Shown: positions 6,203 through 14,350, counted from the stretch's first letter. The stretch: 14,906 bases of DNA from Methanocalculus sp. MSAO_Arc2 (GCA_003838065.1 QZAC01000098.1:1-14906); one strand, 5' to 3'. Numbers and translations: made by a program. Notes: a model not told the origin generated them from the letters alone.

Positions 6203-6772
6203 ATGGCACAAGTTATTTTGATCAATGCAAGCCCCCGTGCCGGTGGCAATACTGAATGTGTGCTTGAAGAATGCAGAAAGGCTATCGAGGCTGAAGGTGT
6301 CGATACAAAAATAATCAGCCTTCGGGGAAAACAGATAGCGTCCTGCATCGCCTGTTACTCATGCAAAAAAACCGGAATATGTGCTATCGATGATGGAATA
6401 AACGAGATGATCGATGAGATCCGATCAGCCGATGGTCTGGTTGTCGGAACACCGGTATACTTTGGAACTGCCCGCGGTGACCTGATGGCCGCGCTCCAGA
6501 GGATTGGCATGGTCTCGCGTGGGAACGATCAGTTCCTTTCACGAATGGTTGGAGGCCCGATTGCCGTTGCACGGAGGGGTGGCCAGACTGCAACCATTCA
6601 GGAACTCCTGATGTTTTATCTCATCAATGATATGATCGTCTGCGGGTCAACGTACTGGAATATGGCATTTGGAAAAGGGCCGGGCGAAGTGATGGCTGAT
6701 ACTGAAGGAATCGATACGATCCGGCGGTTTGGTGAGAACGTCGGGTTCTGTGTAAAAAAAATACGTGAATAG
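6203..6772 (+). CDS. Iron-sulfur flavoprotein (Isf-like, FMN reductase fold)
   Basis: This 189-residue cytosolic protein has the flavodoxin-like fold of NADPH-dependent FMN reductases. The phosphate-binding start ILINASPRAGGNT (residues 5-17) and VVGTPVYFGTARGDLMAALQR (about 75-95) contact FMN. The compact cysteine motif C48-x2-C51-x2-C54-x5-C60 matches that of archaeal Isf proteins, where it binds a 4Fe-4S cluster. Isf of Methanosarcina accepts electrons from ferredoxin and is tied to oxidative-stress defence, so a similar electron-transfer role is likely; the exact substrate is not visible. Length is normal for the family. The ATG at 6203 has only a weak AAGGA just upstream; a TATA-like TTTTTACC lies about 30 bases before it. 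The gene appears monocistronic and converges on DUF473 with 3 bases between stops. Confidence 0.85.
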   Translation: MAQVILINASPRAGGNTECVLEECRKAIEAEGVDTKIISLRGKQIASCIACYSCKKTGICAIDDGINEMIDEIRSADGLVVGTPVYFGTARGDLMAALQRIGMVSRGNDQFLSRMVGGPIAVARRGGQTATIQELLMFYLINDMIVCGSTYWNMAFGKGPGEVMADTEGIDTIRRFGENVGFCVKKIRE

Positions 6773-6775
6773 AGA

Positions 6776-7168
6776 TCAGACAGCGTGGAAGCAGGAGGCC
6801 TTCACCACATGTACATAGGTGGCCTCGCAGCATCCACGTTCTTCAATCCCTTTTACAATAGATGTTCCACAATACCTCAGTTGCACACGTGCAGAAGTGC
6901 GCTCCCGTTCTTCAAAGAAACTTGCATGGGAATATTCGATCATCCGTTTCATTGCGATCGAAACCATCTGTACAAGCAGGATGATCCCTGAATCCCCCTG
7001 CGAGAGATCTTCAGGAGCAACTGCGGTCAGAAATATATGGTCGCCTGGCTGAACTTTGGAGAGTGTGATGATGTTATGGGCACTCTGGAGCTCAATGGTC
7101 CGTGGCTTGCCCTGTTTGAGATCATTGATGATAGAAGGGGATATCCCGGTTAATGCTGCAATTATCAT
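6776..7168 (-). CDS. DUF473 family protein (methanogen-conserved, unknown function)
   Basis: This 130-residue soluble protein resembles DUF473, a short family known to me only from archaea, chiefly methanogens. Typical features are the opening AALTGISPSIINDL, a basic RTIELQSAHN segment (residues 23-32), and VQPGDHIFLTAVAPEDLSQGDSGII (39-63), which suggests a small beta-barrel. Activity is unknown. The ATG at 7168 is preferred over the in-frame TTG at 7180 because GGTGAT, overlapping the PAC2 stop codon, sits just before it as SD. The gene then starts 5 bases after PAC2 ends, so the two should be co-transcribed and translationally coupled. Cysteines near the end (RGCCEATY, ASCFHAV) are not arranged as an obvious metal site. 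Confidence 0.78.
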   Translation of the reverse strand: MIIAALTGISPSIINDLKQGKPRTIELQSAHNIITLSKVQPGDHIFLTAVAPEDLSQGDSGIILLVQMVSIAMKRMIEYSHASFFEERERTSARVQLRYCGTSIVKGIEERGCCEATYVHVVKASCFHAV

Positions 7169-7173
7169 GGCAA

Positions 7174-7890
7174 TCACCAATACATTGGAAGATTTTCTTT
7201 TTTCTGTTGCGGGACCTCTGAACTCTGGACCTCCTCTGCAAGCCGTTGCATTGTTGCCTCAATTTCTTCGGCCTGTTCATTCAGGGGTTCAATATCCAGG
7301 TTCAGAGAATACAGCTGGTTGAGCACCTCTATTGTTGAGACCGCTGCCCGTGGGTCAGGATTATTCACCGTCTCTCCGAGAAGGCCGATACAGGGAATCC
7401 TGCGTAATTTGCATTCGGTCAGGAGGCTGGATGCAATCCCTGAGATGCTTCCCATCGGAAGAATGATCGTATGATCACGGATCTTGTGAACAGCCTCTTC
7501 GTCACTTGCAACACCAAAAACCCTCTTCTCCGATTCATTTGTAATAATACCTGCAATCGTTACAATCTCCTTGACATCAAAATCATCAAGCCAGTCAAGG
7601 ATCCCATTTGCCACCTCATAACAGATAGACGGATGGATCGGAATGTCGGCAACGACTGCTGTAAACTTATCCTTCTCGTAAATGCGCACAGCGGCATTGA
7701 TCACTCCTTTCGCCATCATTGACATCGGCGGGAAAAAACGGCTCGTGATGTTGCCGATGTGATTAAATTCAAGCTGATCGACCATGTACTGCAGAGCGAT
7801 GCTCCCGACAAGACCTGAGCCGGGAAATCCCATCATCACGACAGATCCCTTCTCAGAGAGATCGCGTGAGATCACCTTTAAATCATTCAT
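7174..7890 (-). CDS. PAC2 family protein (proteasome assembly chaperone 2-like)
   Basis: This 238-residue cytosolic protein belongs to the archaeal PAC2 (COG2047-type) family. The signature GFPGSGLVGSIALQYM lies at residues 21-36, followed by the conserved VADIPIHPSICYEVANGILDW region and GLLGETVNNPDPRAA, which fit the purine-phosphorylase-like fold. The eukaryotic relative helps assemble 20S proteasomes; archaeal relatives have been proposed as proteasome chaperones, but the role in methanogens is not settled. The C-terminus (about 205-230) is acidic and helical. The start is uncertain: ATG codons at 7926, 7902 and 7890 are in frame. I chose 7890 because MNDLKVISRDL best matches family starts and leaves room for the divergent promoter. 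It is the first gene of a two-gene unit with DUF473. Confidence 0.85.
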   Translation of the reverse strand: MNDLKVISRDLSEKGSVVMMGFPGSGLVGSIALQYMVDQLEFNHIGNITSRFFPPMSMMAKGVINAAVRIYEKDKFTAVVADIPIHPSICYEVANGILDWLDDFDVKEIVTIAGIITNESEKRVFGVASDEEAVHKIRDHTIILPMGSISGIASSLLTECKLRRIPCIGLLGETVNNPDPRAAVSTIEVLNQLYSLNLDIEPLNEQAEEIEATMQRLAEEVQSSEVPQQKKENLPMYW

Positions 7891-7936
7891 ATCTCTGGAC
7901 ATTAAAATTACATACACATCCCTCATACATTATACT
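7891..7936. promoter_or_regulatory. Compact divergent promoter between PAC2 and DUF5611
   Basis: Only 46 bases separate the chosen starts. TTAAAATT at 7903-7910 lies about 30 bases before the DUF5611 ATG. On the other strand AGTATAATG (7936-7928) could serve a PAC2 transcript that begins near 7905. Both mRNAs would have very short or no leaders. Confidence 0.45.
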
Positions 7937-8251
7937 ATGCAGGAATACCAGATCAAGAGAGGGAAGACAAAGGATCTTCAGGAGCGAATGGAGCAGGGTC
8001 TCAGAGAGATCTTTGGTGTTGAACCACAACAACAGGACGGTCGCTATATCATCTCCTATGGAGCAATCAGAAAGCTTGAAGTCTGGCCAGGTGAGCAGAA
8101 TAAAACAGCGTTTGTTGATACCGAGTCTGATATATCCGCAAGTGACGAGGTAATTATCGATACAAACAGGAAGTTCAGGCAATATCTCGATCTTCTGACC
8201 GGGTTTACCACAAAAGAGCGGGTGAAGCGGGCAAAACCAAAAGAAGAATAA
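7937..8251 (+). CDS. DUF5611 family protein (methanogen-conserved, unknown function)
   Basis: This 104-residue soluble protein matches my recollection of DUF5611, a short euryarchaeal family without known function. Characteristic blocks are YQIKRGKTKDL near the start, DGRYIISYGAIRKLEVW (residues 34-50), and a DEVIIDTNRKFRQYLDLLTGFTTKERVKRAK tail with a lysine-rich end. The alternation of charged and hydrophobic residues suggests a small alpha/beta domain. The ATG at 7937 is chosen because upstream codons of the same frame are antisense to the PAC2 N-terminus. A TATA-like element about 30 bases upstream and the lack of an SD point to a leaderless mRNA. It is divergent from PAC2 and stops 4 bases before the convergent LeuRS gene end. 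Confidence 0.78.
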   Translation: MQEYQIKRGKTKDLQERMEQGLREIFGVEPQQQDGRYIISYGAIRKLEVWPGEQNKTAFVDTESDISASDEVIIDTNRKFRQYLDLLTGFTTKERVKRAKPKEE

Positions 8252-8255
8252 ATTT

Positions 8256-11042
8256 TTACTTCACAATTATTGCTGGTTTGAAGGGGAGGGCCATTCCTGC
8301 CTTGGCATGCGTGCTCTCTTCTGCAGAGATAATCTCAATTGTTACGGAAAATTCCTCTTCAAGGAATGAAGCAGCCTCTGAAAAGATCACCTCCTCATCA
8401 AAAGAGAGCGAACAGATATCGGCAACAAGCCCTGGGGGAAGGCCATGGATCAGTTTTGTTGCCTGTTGTATTGCATTTGCTGCTTCTTTTCCACGTTTCC
8501 TCATTGCTTCATCCTTCATGAGCTCTTTTGTGACCATTCTGCGGTCCTCTGCAGTAGCAACGCGTCTGAAGACCTCCAGCTTCCATGAAGGGGCCAGGAT
8601 AAGCATCACCTTTGATGGTGTAAATGGGATGATCTTTTGTATCGACTCAATATCTTCGACAGTTCGTGTAATTAACTCCTCCGCGAGTTCGATTTCAGGG
8701 TCTATCAGGCCGGGGTTGGGCTCCGGCCATTCTGCATAGGATACCGGCCCTCCATGCCCGAGTTCGCCAAAGAGTTTGTCGCAGGTGAAGGGAATAATCG
8801 GTGCAAGAAGCCGCACCCAGACATCGGCAAGATCCTGCAGTATTGATCCGCCCGGCATGTTCGCTGGCAGACGTCGCCTGTACCACTTCAAATCCGACTC
8901 AATCCCAAAGAACGCCTCCTGGAGAGCCTGACGTGTCTGGAAATATTCAAGGCTTTCGGTTGCAACCACTATCCGGCGCTGAAGTCGTGATGCGAGCCAT
9001 GCGTCTATCCGATTTGTTCCGGTTGCTTTCTTTGACTCATGTATATATCCGATGAAGCGGTCGATCTGCTTTCTGGTTGATGAAACCAGATCACTTCTCC
9101 AGTCAAAGTCCTGCCAGGGTTCAGCAGATCCAACAAGGAACATGCGGACGGTATCTTCCCCAAATTCCTCTGCTGCATCATCAAGGAGGAAGACATTTCC
9201 TTTACTCGAGGACATTTTCGCCCCATCAAGAAGTCCCATACCAAAGACGACCATTCCTTTCGGCTGGAGTTCGTCCGGGAATAGTGCACGGTGGTGGAAG
9301 AGCTGGAATGTCAGGTGGTTTGATATCAGATCTTTTGCAGAGAACCGGAAATCGTAGGGGTACCAATAGAGAAACTCGGATCTGAGGGTATCAAGGGTTG
9401 CCCTGTCCAGTCCCTGCGGGTCCCCTCTCCCAAGGAAGATATAATCAAAGACTTCAGGGGTGAGGGACTCTGCCGGTATATCACCGATCTGGTGGGCGAT
9501 GGTATAGTATGCCATGTATACTGTCGAATCAGAGAGTGGTTCGATGAGCCAGTTCTGATCCCATGGTAGCCGTGTACCGAGCCCGACGCGTCGGGTGCAT
9601 GCCCAGTCTTTCAGCCAGTCGACGGTCCGATCGAACTCCGTACGTACTTCGGGGGGGACAAAGGTGATCTTTTCGATCTCATGGTGCACCTCTCTTTTCC
9701 ATTCCGGATCGCTATAGGTAAGGAACCATTGATCATCAAGAATATAGACATAGGCGCGGCTGCCGCAGCGGCAAACAACAGGGTGTGTGTCAAAGTCAAA
9801 GAACCATATCGATCCGTACTCGCGTTCCATCACTTCAGCAAGATCCTCACGGGCTACACGTACAGGTTTTCCTGCATGCTCTCCACAAATAGGAAGAAGT
9901 TTTCCACGGGAAAATTCGGCAGCATACACCTCCTGCGTCACCTGGTCCATCTTAGGATCAAGTTGATGATCTACCCCGGCACGATTGACAGCTTCCATTG
10001 CCGGGACCTCGCCATAGCCCTGAACTTCTATAAGTGGAATCGGGAAAATGTCAGTATATTTTCCACTCTTCTGGAGGTCAAGGAGAGCGATATAGTCATA
10101 AGGAGCGTGGGCGGGAACGCTCATCACGATACCTGAACCCATATCAGGATCAACAAAATCAGCTGGAAGGATCCGGACACTCCCGCACAGTGGATGAGAA
10201 ACCATCGAACCAACGAGTGCAGCACCGTTGAGTTCACCTGTAATTGAGACCTCATGTTTCTGCATCGAAAGTTTATCAGCAGCCTCACGTGACAGAAGCT
10301 GGAATTTTCCATCCACGAGAGCCCTGACATACATGACACCGGGGTTTATCCAGAGGTTCGTCACCCCATAGATTGTTTCTGGCCGAAGCGTTGCACAGGG
10401 GATTTGAAAGTCATCAGCTTCAAAATTGACAAAGATAAAACGGATAATGTCAGCCTTATCTCCTTCGAGGAGATCGTGATCGCCCACCGGGTTTTCACAA
10501 TGCGGGCAGTATTTGACCGGGTGTGCTCCTTTGACGACCCGCCCCTGGTTATAGAGATGATGGTACTGCCATTCAATGAATTTTGAGTATTGTGGTATTA
10601 TGGTTGTAAATCGGCGTCGCCAGTCAATCGAGAGTCCCATCCGTTGCATTACCCGCTGATATTCATCAGAGAAATACTCAACAATCGCAAGTGGATCAGA
10701 AAAACTGTCAATAATGTCGGGGGGTACTTTATAGAGGTCACGATAGAGGGCAACCGTCTTTTCATCGCCCCGGGCAATTCTCTTCGATATCCCGATAACC
10801 GGGGATCCGGTCACATGGAATGCCATGGGATAGAGGACCTGCCGGCCCCGCATCCTCCAGAACCGGGCAATGCAATCCGGTACAATGTATGTTCGTCCAT
10901 GGCCGATATGCATTGCACCGCTTGGATACGGATATGCAACGTTAATGTAGCATTTCTCTTTCTCTGACGGGTCTGAATCAAATTCCTGTATCCAGCTGCT
11001 ATCTGAAACCCTGTCAGTCATCCACTGTTTATTATCACTCAC
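8256..11042 (-). CDS. leuS: Leucyl-tRNA synthetase (archaeal type)
   Basis: This 928-residue class I synthetase attaches leucine to tRNA-Leu in the cytosol. The ATP-binding HIGH motif is at residues 45-48 in PYPSGAMHIGHGRTY, and KMSSS is at 609-613. Between them sits the CP1 editing domain, with the threonine-bearing TLRPETIYGVTNLW (218-231) and GSGIVMSVPAHAPYDY (about 303-318), whose Asp is the editing aspartate. A CPHC pair (179-182) and CRCG (424-427) are probable zinc ligands. The C-terminal anticodon and archaeal extension domains follow, and the length fits archaeal LeuRS. A GTG start at 11042 is chosen because GGGAGAG lies 6 bases upstream; a GTG at 11057 would overlap that SD, and the ATG at 11021 is a weaker alternative. 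It begins 20 bases after the PIN-ATPase stop, so the two are likely co-transcribed. Confidence 0.96.
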   Translation of the reverse strand: MSDNKQWMTDRVSDSSWIQEFDSDPSEKEKCYINVAYPYPSGAMHIGHGRTYIVPDCIARFWRMRGRQVLYPMAFHVTGSPVIGISKRIARGDEKTVALYRDLYKVPPDIIDSFSDPLAIVEYFSDEYQRVMQRMGLSIDWRRRFTTIIPQYSKFIEWQYHHLYNQGRVVKGAHPVKYCPHCENPVGDHDLLEGDKADIIRFIFVNFEADDFQIPCATLRPETIYGVTNLWINPGVMYVRALVDGKFQLLSREAADKLSMQKHEVSITGELNGAALVGSMVSHPLCGSVRILPADFVDPDMGSGIVMSVPAHAPYDYIALLDLQKSGKYTDIFPIPLIEVQGYGEVPAMEAVNRAGVDHQLDPKMDQVTQEVYAAEFSRGKLLPICGEHAGKPVRVAREDLAEVMEREYGSIWFFDFDTHPVVCRCGSRAYVYILDDQWFLTYSDPEWKREVHHEIEKITFVPPEVRTEFDRTVDWLKDWACTRRVGLGTRLPWDQNWLIEPLSDSTVYMAYYTIAHQIGDIPAESLTPEVFDYIFLGRGDPQGLDRATLDTLRSEFLYWYPYDFRFSAKDLISNHLTFQLFHHRALFPDELQPKGMVVFGMGLLDGAKMSSSKGNVFLLDDAAEEFGEDTVRMFLVGSAEPWQDFDWRSDLVSSTRKQIDRFIGYIHESKKATGTNRIDAWLASRLQRRIVVATESLEYFQTRQALQEAFFGIESDLKWYRRRLPANMPGGSILQDLADVWVRLLAPIIPFTCDKLFGELGHGGPVSYAEWPEPNPGLIDPEIELAEELITRTVEDIESIQKIIPFTPSKVMLILAPSWKLEVFRRVATAEDRRMVTKELMKDEAMRKRGKEAANAIQQATKLIHGLPPGLVADICSLSFDEEVIFSEAASFLEEEFSVTIEIISAEESTHAKAGMALPFKPAIIVK

Positions 11043-11062
11043 AGATATCTCTCCCACTTGCT

Positions 11063-12976
11063 TCAGTCTACTGGACGAACTGTGATCTCTTCTCCCTCTG
11101 AATGACGGCGTATTATCTCCTGAGCGATTGAATTGTTTTTTGCTAAAAAGATCTCACCATTTTCCTCAACAGTCCCGGTGAAGAGGTATTCCTTGCCGGA
11201 AAAGACATCAACAATCTTTTTTGTGTGTTCGGGACAGGTGAGGATTAGATATTTTTTATCGGTTCTGATCAAAACACCGCTCTTGGAAGCTGACTGTAGA
11301 TCTTGACTATCATCCTCGTCCTCAACCCTTGAGTTATCCAGTTCTGAACGTGACCTGATATCAATGCCAACTCCAATCTTATTGACAATGGATGCTATGT
11401 TTTTTCCCCCTTTTCCAATGGTGGCGGGGATATCACGGTCCTCAATGTAAACGCATGCTTTTGTATCTGAAATCATCCTGACATCCACATATCCTTCAGT
11501 GAACCTGCCGATCTCTTTCTGGATCTCCTTTTCAATTACCTTCCATTGAGCAGAAACTGGAACTTGATGTACAGGTGAAACGCTCTCAAGCGGTTCAGTA
11601 TACTGCTTGTGAATGGAAATGTTTTGTACAGGAACAACTACCGTCTCCCCGCCATAATGGAAGATCTCAACGACTGGAAGGTTGGTTTCTTCATCTCTCA
11701 CTGTCACGATCGGTCCAGGTGCGATCTCCATGCCATATGCGGAAAGGCCTGTTGGACGTTCAATTGAGAGGTTGACAGAATATACCTTTTCAATCTGGCC
11801 TTCAGAAACAAAGATTATTGAAGGGATAACCTGGGGAAGGAGGCAAAATTCGATCCGGGATAATAAACGCTGAATTGCATCCTGTACTTTATGAGCATGC
11901 AGCACCCCGATCATGCCGATCCCGGAGAGATGGAGATCAGCATAAATAGTAAAGTCCTCAGGTTTTCTGATCTCGTCAAAGACGACAAAATCAGGGCGGA
12001 CAAGGCTGAGCAGTTCTGCAGTATGTTCCATACTTCCATTCAGCGTGGTGTACTGGGTGATATGATCAGGCACCTGGAGATCGCGTGGAGTTTCCATTGT
12101 TTTAACCACAAAATTTCGATCTGCAAGGAATATCGCAATGCTCTGAGCAAGTGTTGATTTACCGGACCCCGGGGGTCCGACGATAAGGGTTCCGCACCGG
12201 TCACTGATGATTGATCGTTTTATCTCTTCAGATTTACTATAGTCATCAAGAGAGACATCAGCGATTGGACGAATTACCGATATTTCCATTCCATCTGAAA
12301 AAGGCCGGCGGGTGATCGCAATGCGGAGGGAGCCGATCTGCACCACCGTTACACCACGCTCTTCTATCTCAATAAAACCGTCTGGATCACGCTTTGCCCG
12401 CTCCAGAATCTCCTGGGCAAGTTTTCTAAGCTCAGACTCTGTCATGGGTGCGTCCCGTATCGGGACGAGCCGCATCTCTTTGAGACGTCCTTTTTTCGCA
12501 TATGGGGGTACCCTGTCCTTGAGGTAGACCGCGATGGTATTTTCATCAAAGAAGTGATCGATCCCAAGGGGGGTGAAATTTTCAATCTGCGGCTTCATGA
12601 AGATGACAGGAATACCTTTTGCCCGTGCCACTTCTGCCTGGACAATGTCGGACGTGATAAATGAAGCTTCGTACTCTATCGCAGCATTCCTGATCATCGC
12701 ATCGATTTCCCCGCCACTTGCGAGTTTGACCTGGTCAAGGCGGGGGCGTTCCCCAACAAATTTCAGCTCGATAAGCCCCTCATCGCGCATTCTGCAGAGC
12801 TCCTGGATCTCTGTAAGCCCGGAGAAGCCGATTTCGCGTCCATGGTTTGCCTGTGCTTCAAGTTCTGCAAAGACCGCCTCTGGTATAATTATCGTAGCGT
12901 CTCTGCACTCACCATTTTGTATCATTGATGTTATGCGTCCGTCAATGACGACGCTTGTATCGGGTACCAGTTTCAT
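11063..12976 (-). CDS. PIN domain-ATPase-KH domain protein (PINA/COG1855-like)
   Basis: This 637-residue protein has three modules. An N-terminal PIN/VapC-like nuclease domain carries the acidic set D6, E38, D92 and D110. A secretion-ATPase-like P-loop domain has Walker A GPPGSGKST (267-275) and Walker B VVFDE (331-335). A KH-type RNA- or DNA-binding domain has the GKGG loop at 521-524 in IPATIGKGGKNI. The family is widespread in archaea; a Sulfolobus member (PINA) has been reported to drive Holliday-junction migration, while the role in methanogens is open. All PIN acidic residues are present, so nuclease activity is possible. The ATG at 12976 starts MKLVPDTSVVIDG, the usual beginning. Leucyl-tRNA synthetase follows 20 bases downstream in the same direction. 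Confidence 0.93.
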   Translation of the reverse strand: MKLVPDTSVVIDGRITSMIQNGECRDATIIIPEAVFAELEAQANHGREIGFSGLTEIQELCRMRDEGLIELKFVGERPRLDQVKLASGGEIDAMIRNAAIEYEASFITSDIVQAEVARAKGIPVIFMKPQIENFTPLGIDHFFDENTIAVYLKDRVPPYAKKGRLKEMRLVPIRDAPMTESELRKLAQEILERAKRDPDGFIEIEERGVTVVQIGSLRIAITRRPFSDGMEISVIRPIADVSLDDYSKSEEIKRSIISDRCGTLIVGPPGSGKSTLAQSIAIFLADRNFVVKTMETPRDLQVPDHITQYTTLNGSMEHTAELLSLVRPDFVVFDEIRKPEDFTIYADLHLSGIGMIGVLHAHKVQDAIQRLLSRIEFCLLPQVIPSIIFVSEGQIEKVYSVNLSIERPTGLSAYGMEIAPGPIVTVRDEETNLPVVEIFHYGGETVVVPVQNISIHKQYTEPLESVSPVHQVPVSAQWKVIEKEIQKEIGRFTEGYVDVRMISDTKACVYIEDRDIPATIGKGGKNIASIVNKIGVGIDIRSRSELDNSRVEDEDDSQDLQSASKSGVLIRTDKKYLILTCPEHTKKIVDVFSGKEYLFTGTVEENGEIFLAKNNSIAQEIIRRHSEGEEITVRPVD

Positions 12977-13148
12977 AAAAAATCTACCATATAGTACATG
13001 TCTTCATTCGTATTATTTCTACACCTTTTCCGGATCAACGATCTGATCAAGAAGAACCTCTCACTCTCCATTTCTGAAGAATCAGGATGGGTATCTATTA
13101 TGGCAGCCGGCAGCTGCCTGTTTAATTTGGTAAAGGGGCGAGTCGGCA

Positions 13149-13370
13149 TCACAATCGGTTCTGATCTGGATGATACGTCGGAAGTGGCCGCTTTCTTCCC
13201 CGGGTTGGCCTATCTTTTTTCTGCTCAGGCTGTAGTGAATGCGCATATCCGGTTCTTTGCGTCTGTCTTACAGATTCCGCATCTGTCCATGTTGACTTCA
13301 GCACTTCACGCGATTTTCCGCCCTGTACAATAACCGGATTACGTCCATATTGATAATGGAGATCAATCAT
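13149..13370 (-). CDS. Small protein translationally coupled to the prepilin peptidase
   Basis: This 73-residue ORF is not a family I recognise. Its ATG (13370-13368) overlaps the TGA of the prepilin peptidase gene (13369-13367) as ATGA, and GGGAGG at 13385-13380 lies 9 bases upstream as a strong SD inside the peptidase gene. This arrangement is typical of coupled translation and is the main evidence. The N-terminus (MIDLHYQYGRNPVIVQGGKS) looks folded, while the second half is rich in Lys, Arg, Pro and Gln (KKDRPTRGRKRPLPTYHP), probably disordered and able to bind nucleic acid or an acidic partner. No signal or membrane segment is seen. A 111-codon plus-strand frame overlaps it but has no ribosome binding site. 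The 172 bases from here to the PIN-ATPase gene show only promoter-like sequence. Confidence 0.6.
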   Translation of the reverse strand: MIDLHYQYGRNPVIVQGGKSREVLKSTWTDAESVRQTQRTGYAHSLQPEQKKDRPTRGRKRPLPTYHPDQNRL

Positions 13371-14158
13371 ACACTTAATCCTCCCAACACAATATTCATC
13401 ACTGTAGTGAGGATGTCTCCGAGGATAAATGATACGAAGAGACCTGCTGTGATCGGGATGAAAAACGGAACGCCATAGGATATCCAGACCGAACCAGCTT
13501 GTTCATACAGATAGAGTTCACGCTCGAAATGCTCAGGTCTCTCCCTCAGATCGCGTGTATAGATCCGATCTTCTTTCGCCATTCTTCCAATTGCTTCATG
13601 AAATGGGAGGAAACGGCGGTGTATTCCATCCTCTGTTTCATCGAGATCTTCCATAATAAATCCAAAGACAGACCTGATATCTGATGATTTCACAGGAAAT
13701 CCTATAAACCGATACAGGAGAGGGGCCTGGTTCCCTTTGAGAATATTGAAGAGAAAGAAAAAAACCGGTATGCTAAGGTTCAGGATAAGAGCGTTTGCAA
13801 GGACGCTGAAGGCAAAGATGGGGAGTGGAGGGTATCCGAATATCGGTTCAATAGGAAAAAGCGGGATGAACAGTGCGATAAAGATCAGGGCCCATGCATC
13901 CGCACCCCCAAAGAGGCCAAAATATGCAATTGCATACATTAAACAGCAAAAGATACAGGTTGCAGCTGCGATGATGATAAAAAAGAATGGATCCCCCACG
14001 AGGAGAAGATAGTACACCCAGACTGAGAACGGAGTCGATATGAGGATCATTGGATACCAGGTTCGAAATGGTACCCGCCTATCACGGATATCCAGTACTG
14101 ACCCATACAGAAACGTTACTGAAGCCGCCAGGTAGGGGACTATCAGACTCAAAATCAT
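13367..14158 (-). CDS. Archaeal prepilin peptidase (A24 family, FlaK/EppA-like)
   Basis: This 263-residue polytopic membrane protease is expected to cut the class III signal peptides of type IV pilin-like or archaellin precursors at the cytoplasmic membrane. The two catalytic aspartates of the A24 family are visible: Asp23 in GSVLDIRDRRVP after the first membrane helix, and Asp87 in GLFGGADAWAL, a GGAD version of the GxGD motif. About six hydrophobic segments can be seen, with a large charged cytosolic region (about 140-222) before the last one (228-250), as in archaeal members with an extra C-terminal part. Substrates are not encoded nearby, so FlaK-like and EppA-like roles cannot be told apart. 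The ATG at 14158 lies about 26 bases downstream of a TATA box, suggesting a leaderless mRNA. A small ORF overlaps its stop codon. Confidence 0.88.
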   Translation of the reverse strand: MILSLIVPYLAASVTFLYGSVLDIRDRRVPFRTWYPMILISTPFSVWVYYLLLVGDPFFFIIIAAATCIFCCLMYAIAYFGLFGGADAWALIFIALFIPLFPIEPIFGYPPLPIFAFSVLANALILNLSIPVFFFLFNILKGNQAPLLYRFIGFPVKSSDIRSVFGFIMEDLDETEDGIHRRFLPFHEAIGRMAKEDRIYTRDLRERPEHFERELYLYEQAGSVWISYGVPFFIPITAGLFVSFILGDILTTVMNIVLGGLSV

Positions 14159-14180
14159 ACTGATACGTGGTCTGGGAGAT

Positions 14181-14188
14181 CATATATG
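14181..14188 (-). promoter_or_regulatory. TATA box of the prepilin peptidase gene
   Basis: CATATATG lies about 26 bases before the ATG at 14158 on the minus strand. The spacing puts transcription start close to the start codon, and no SD is seen between them. Confidence 0.5.
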
Positions 14189-14322
14189 TGAGATGGCAGA
14201 GTCATTTGCATATTATGCGAGGCGATCCCGGGTTCGTTACAAATGCGGTCCGGTGAGAGGAATACATATTGAAGAATAGAACGAACAGTACTGCTCATCT
14301 TTCCATTCAGTAGAGTTTACAA

Positions 14323-14330
14323 TTATAAAA
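14323..14330 (+). promoter_or_regulatory. TATA box of the gene at the right edge
   Basis: TTATAAAA is centred about 24 bases before the ATG at 14351. It supports the plus-strand reading of the right end. GTGGAG at 14335-14340 could act as SD if transcription starts early. Confidence 0.5.
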
Positions 14331-14350
14331 TCCAGTGGAGATAAGCAGAG

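Noticed and set aside
8278..10967. Several plus-strand ORFs of 60-153 residues
   Set aside because: All are antisense shadows of leucyl-tRNA synthetase.
13065..13300. Other minus-strand frames here (one reading MDRCGICKTDAKNRIC, one containing HFRRIIQIRTDCDADSP) as a frameshifted zinc protein
   Set aside because: The Cys-rich frame is only 21 codons long and neither frame has an SD. The overlapping coupled ORF explains the region better.
12998..13333. 111-residue plus-strand ORF between the PIN-ATPase and prepilin peptidase genes
   Set aside because: It has no SD or promoter, and it overlaps the minus-strand 73-residue ORF that has both SD and stop-start overlap.
13065..13366. Structured RNA such as RNase P or SRP RNA
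   Set aside because: I could not find the conserved RNase P cores or an SRP helix 8 motif on either strand.
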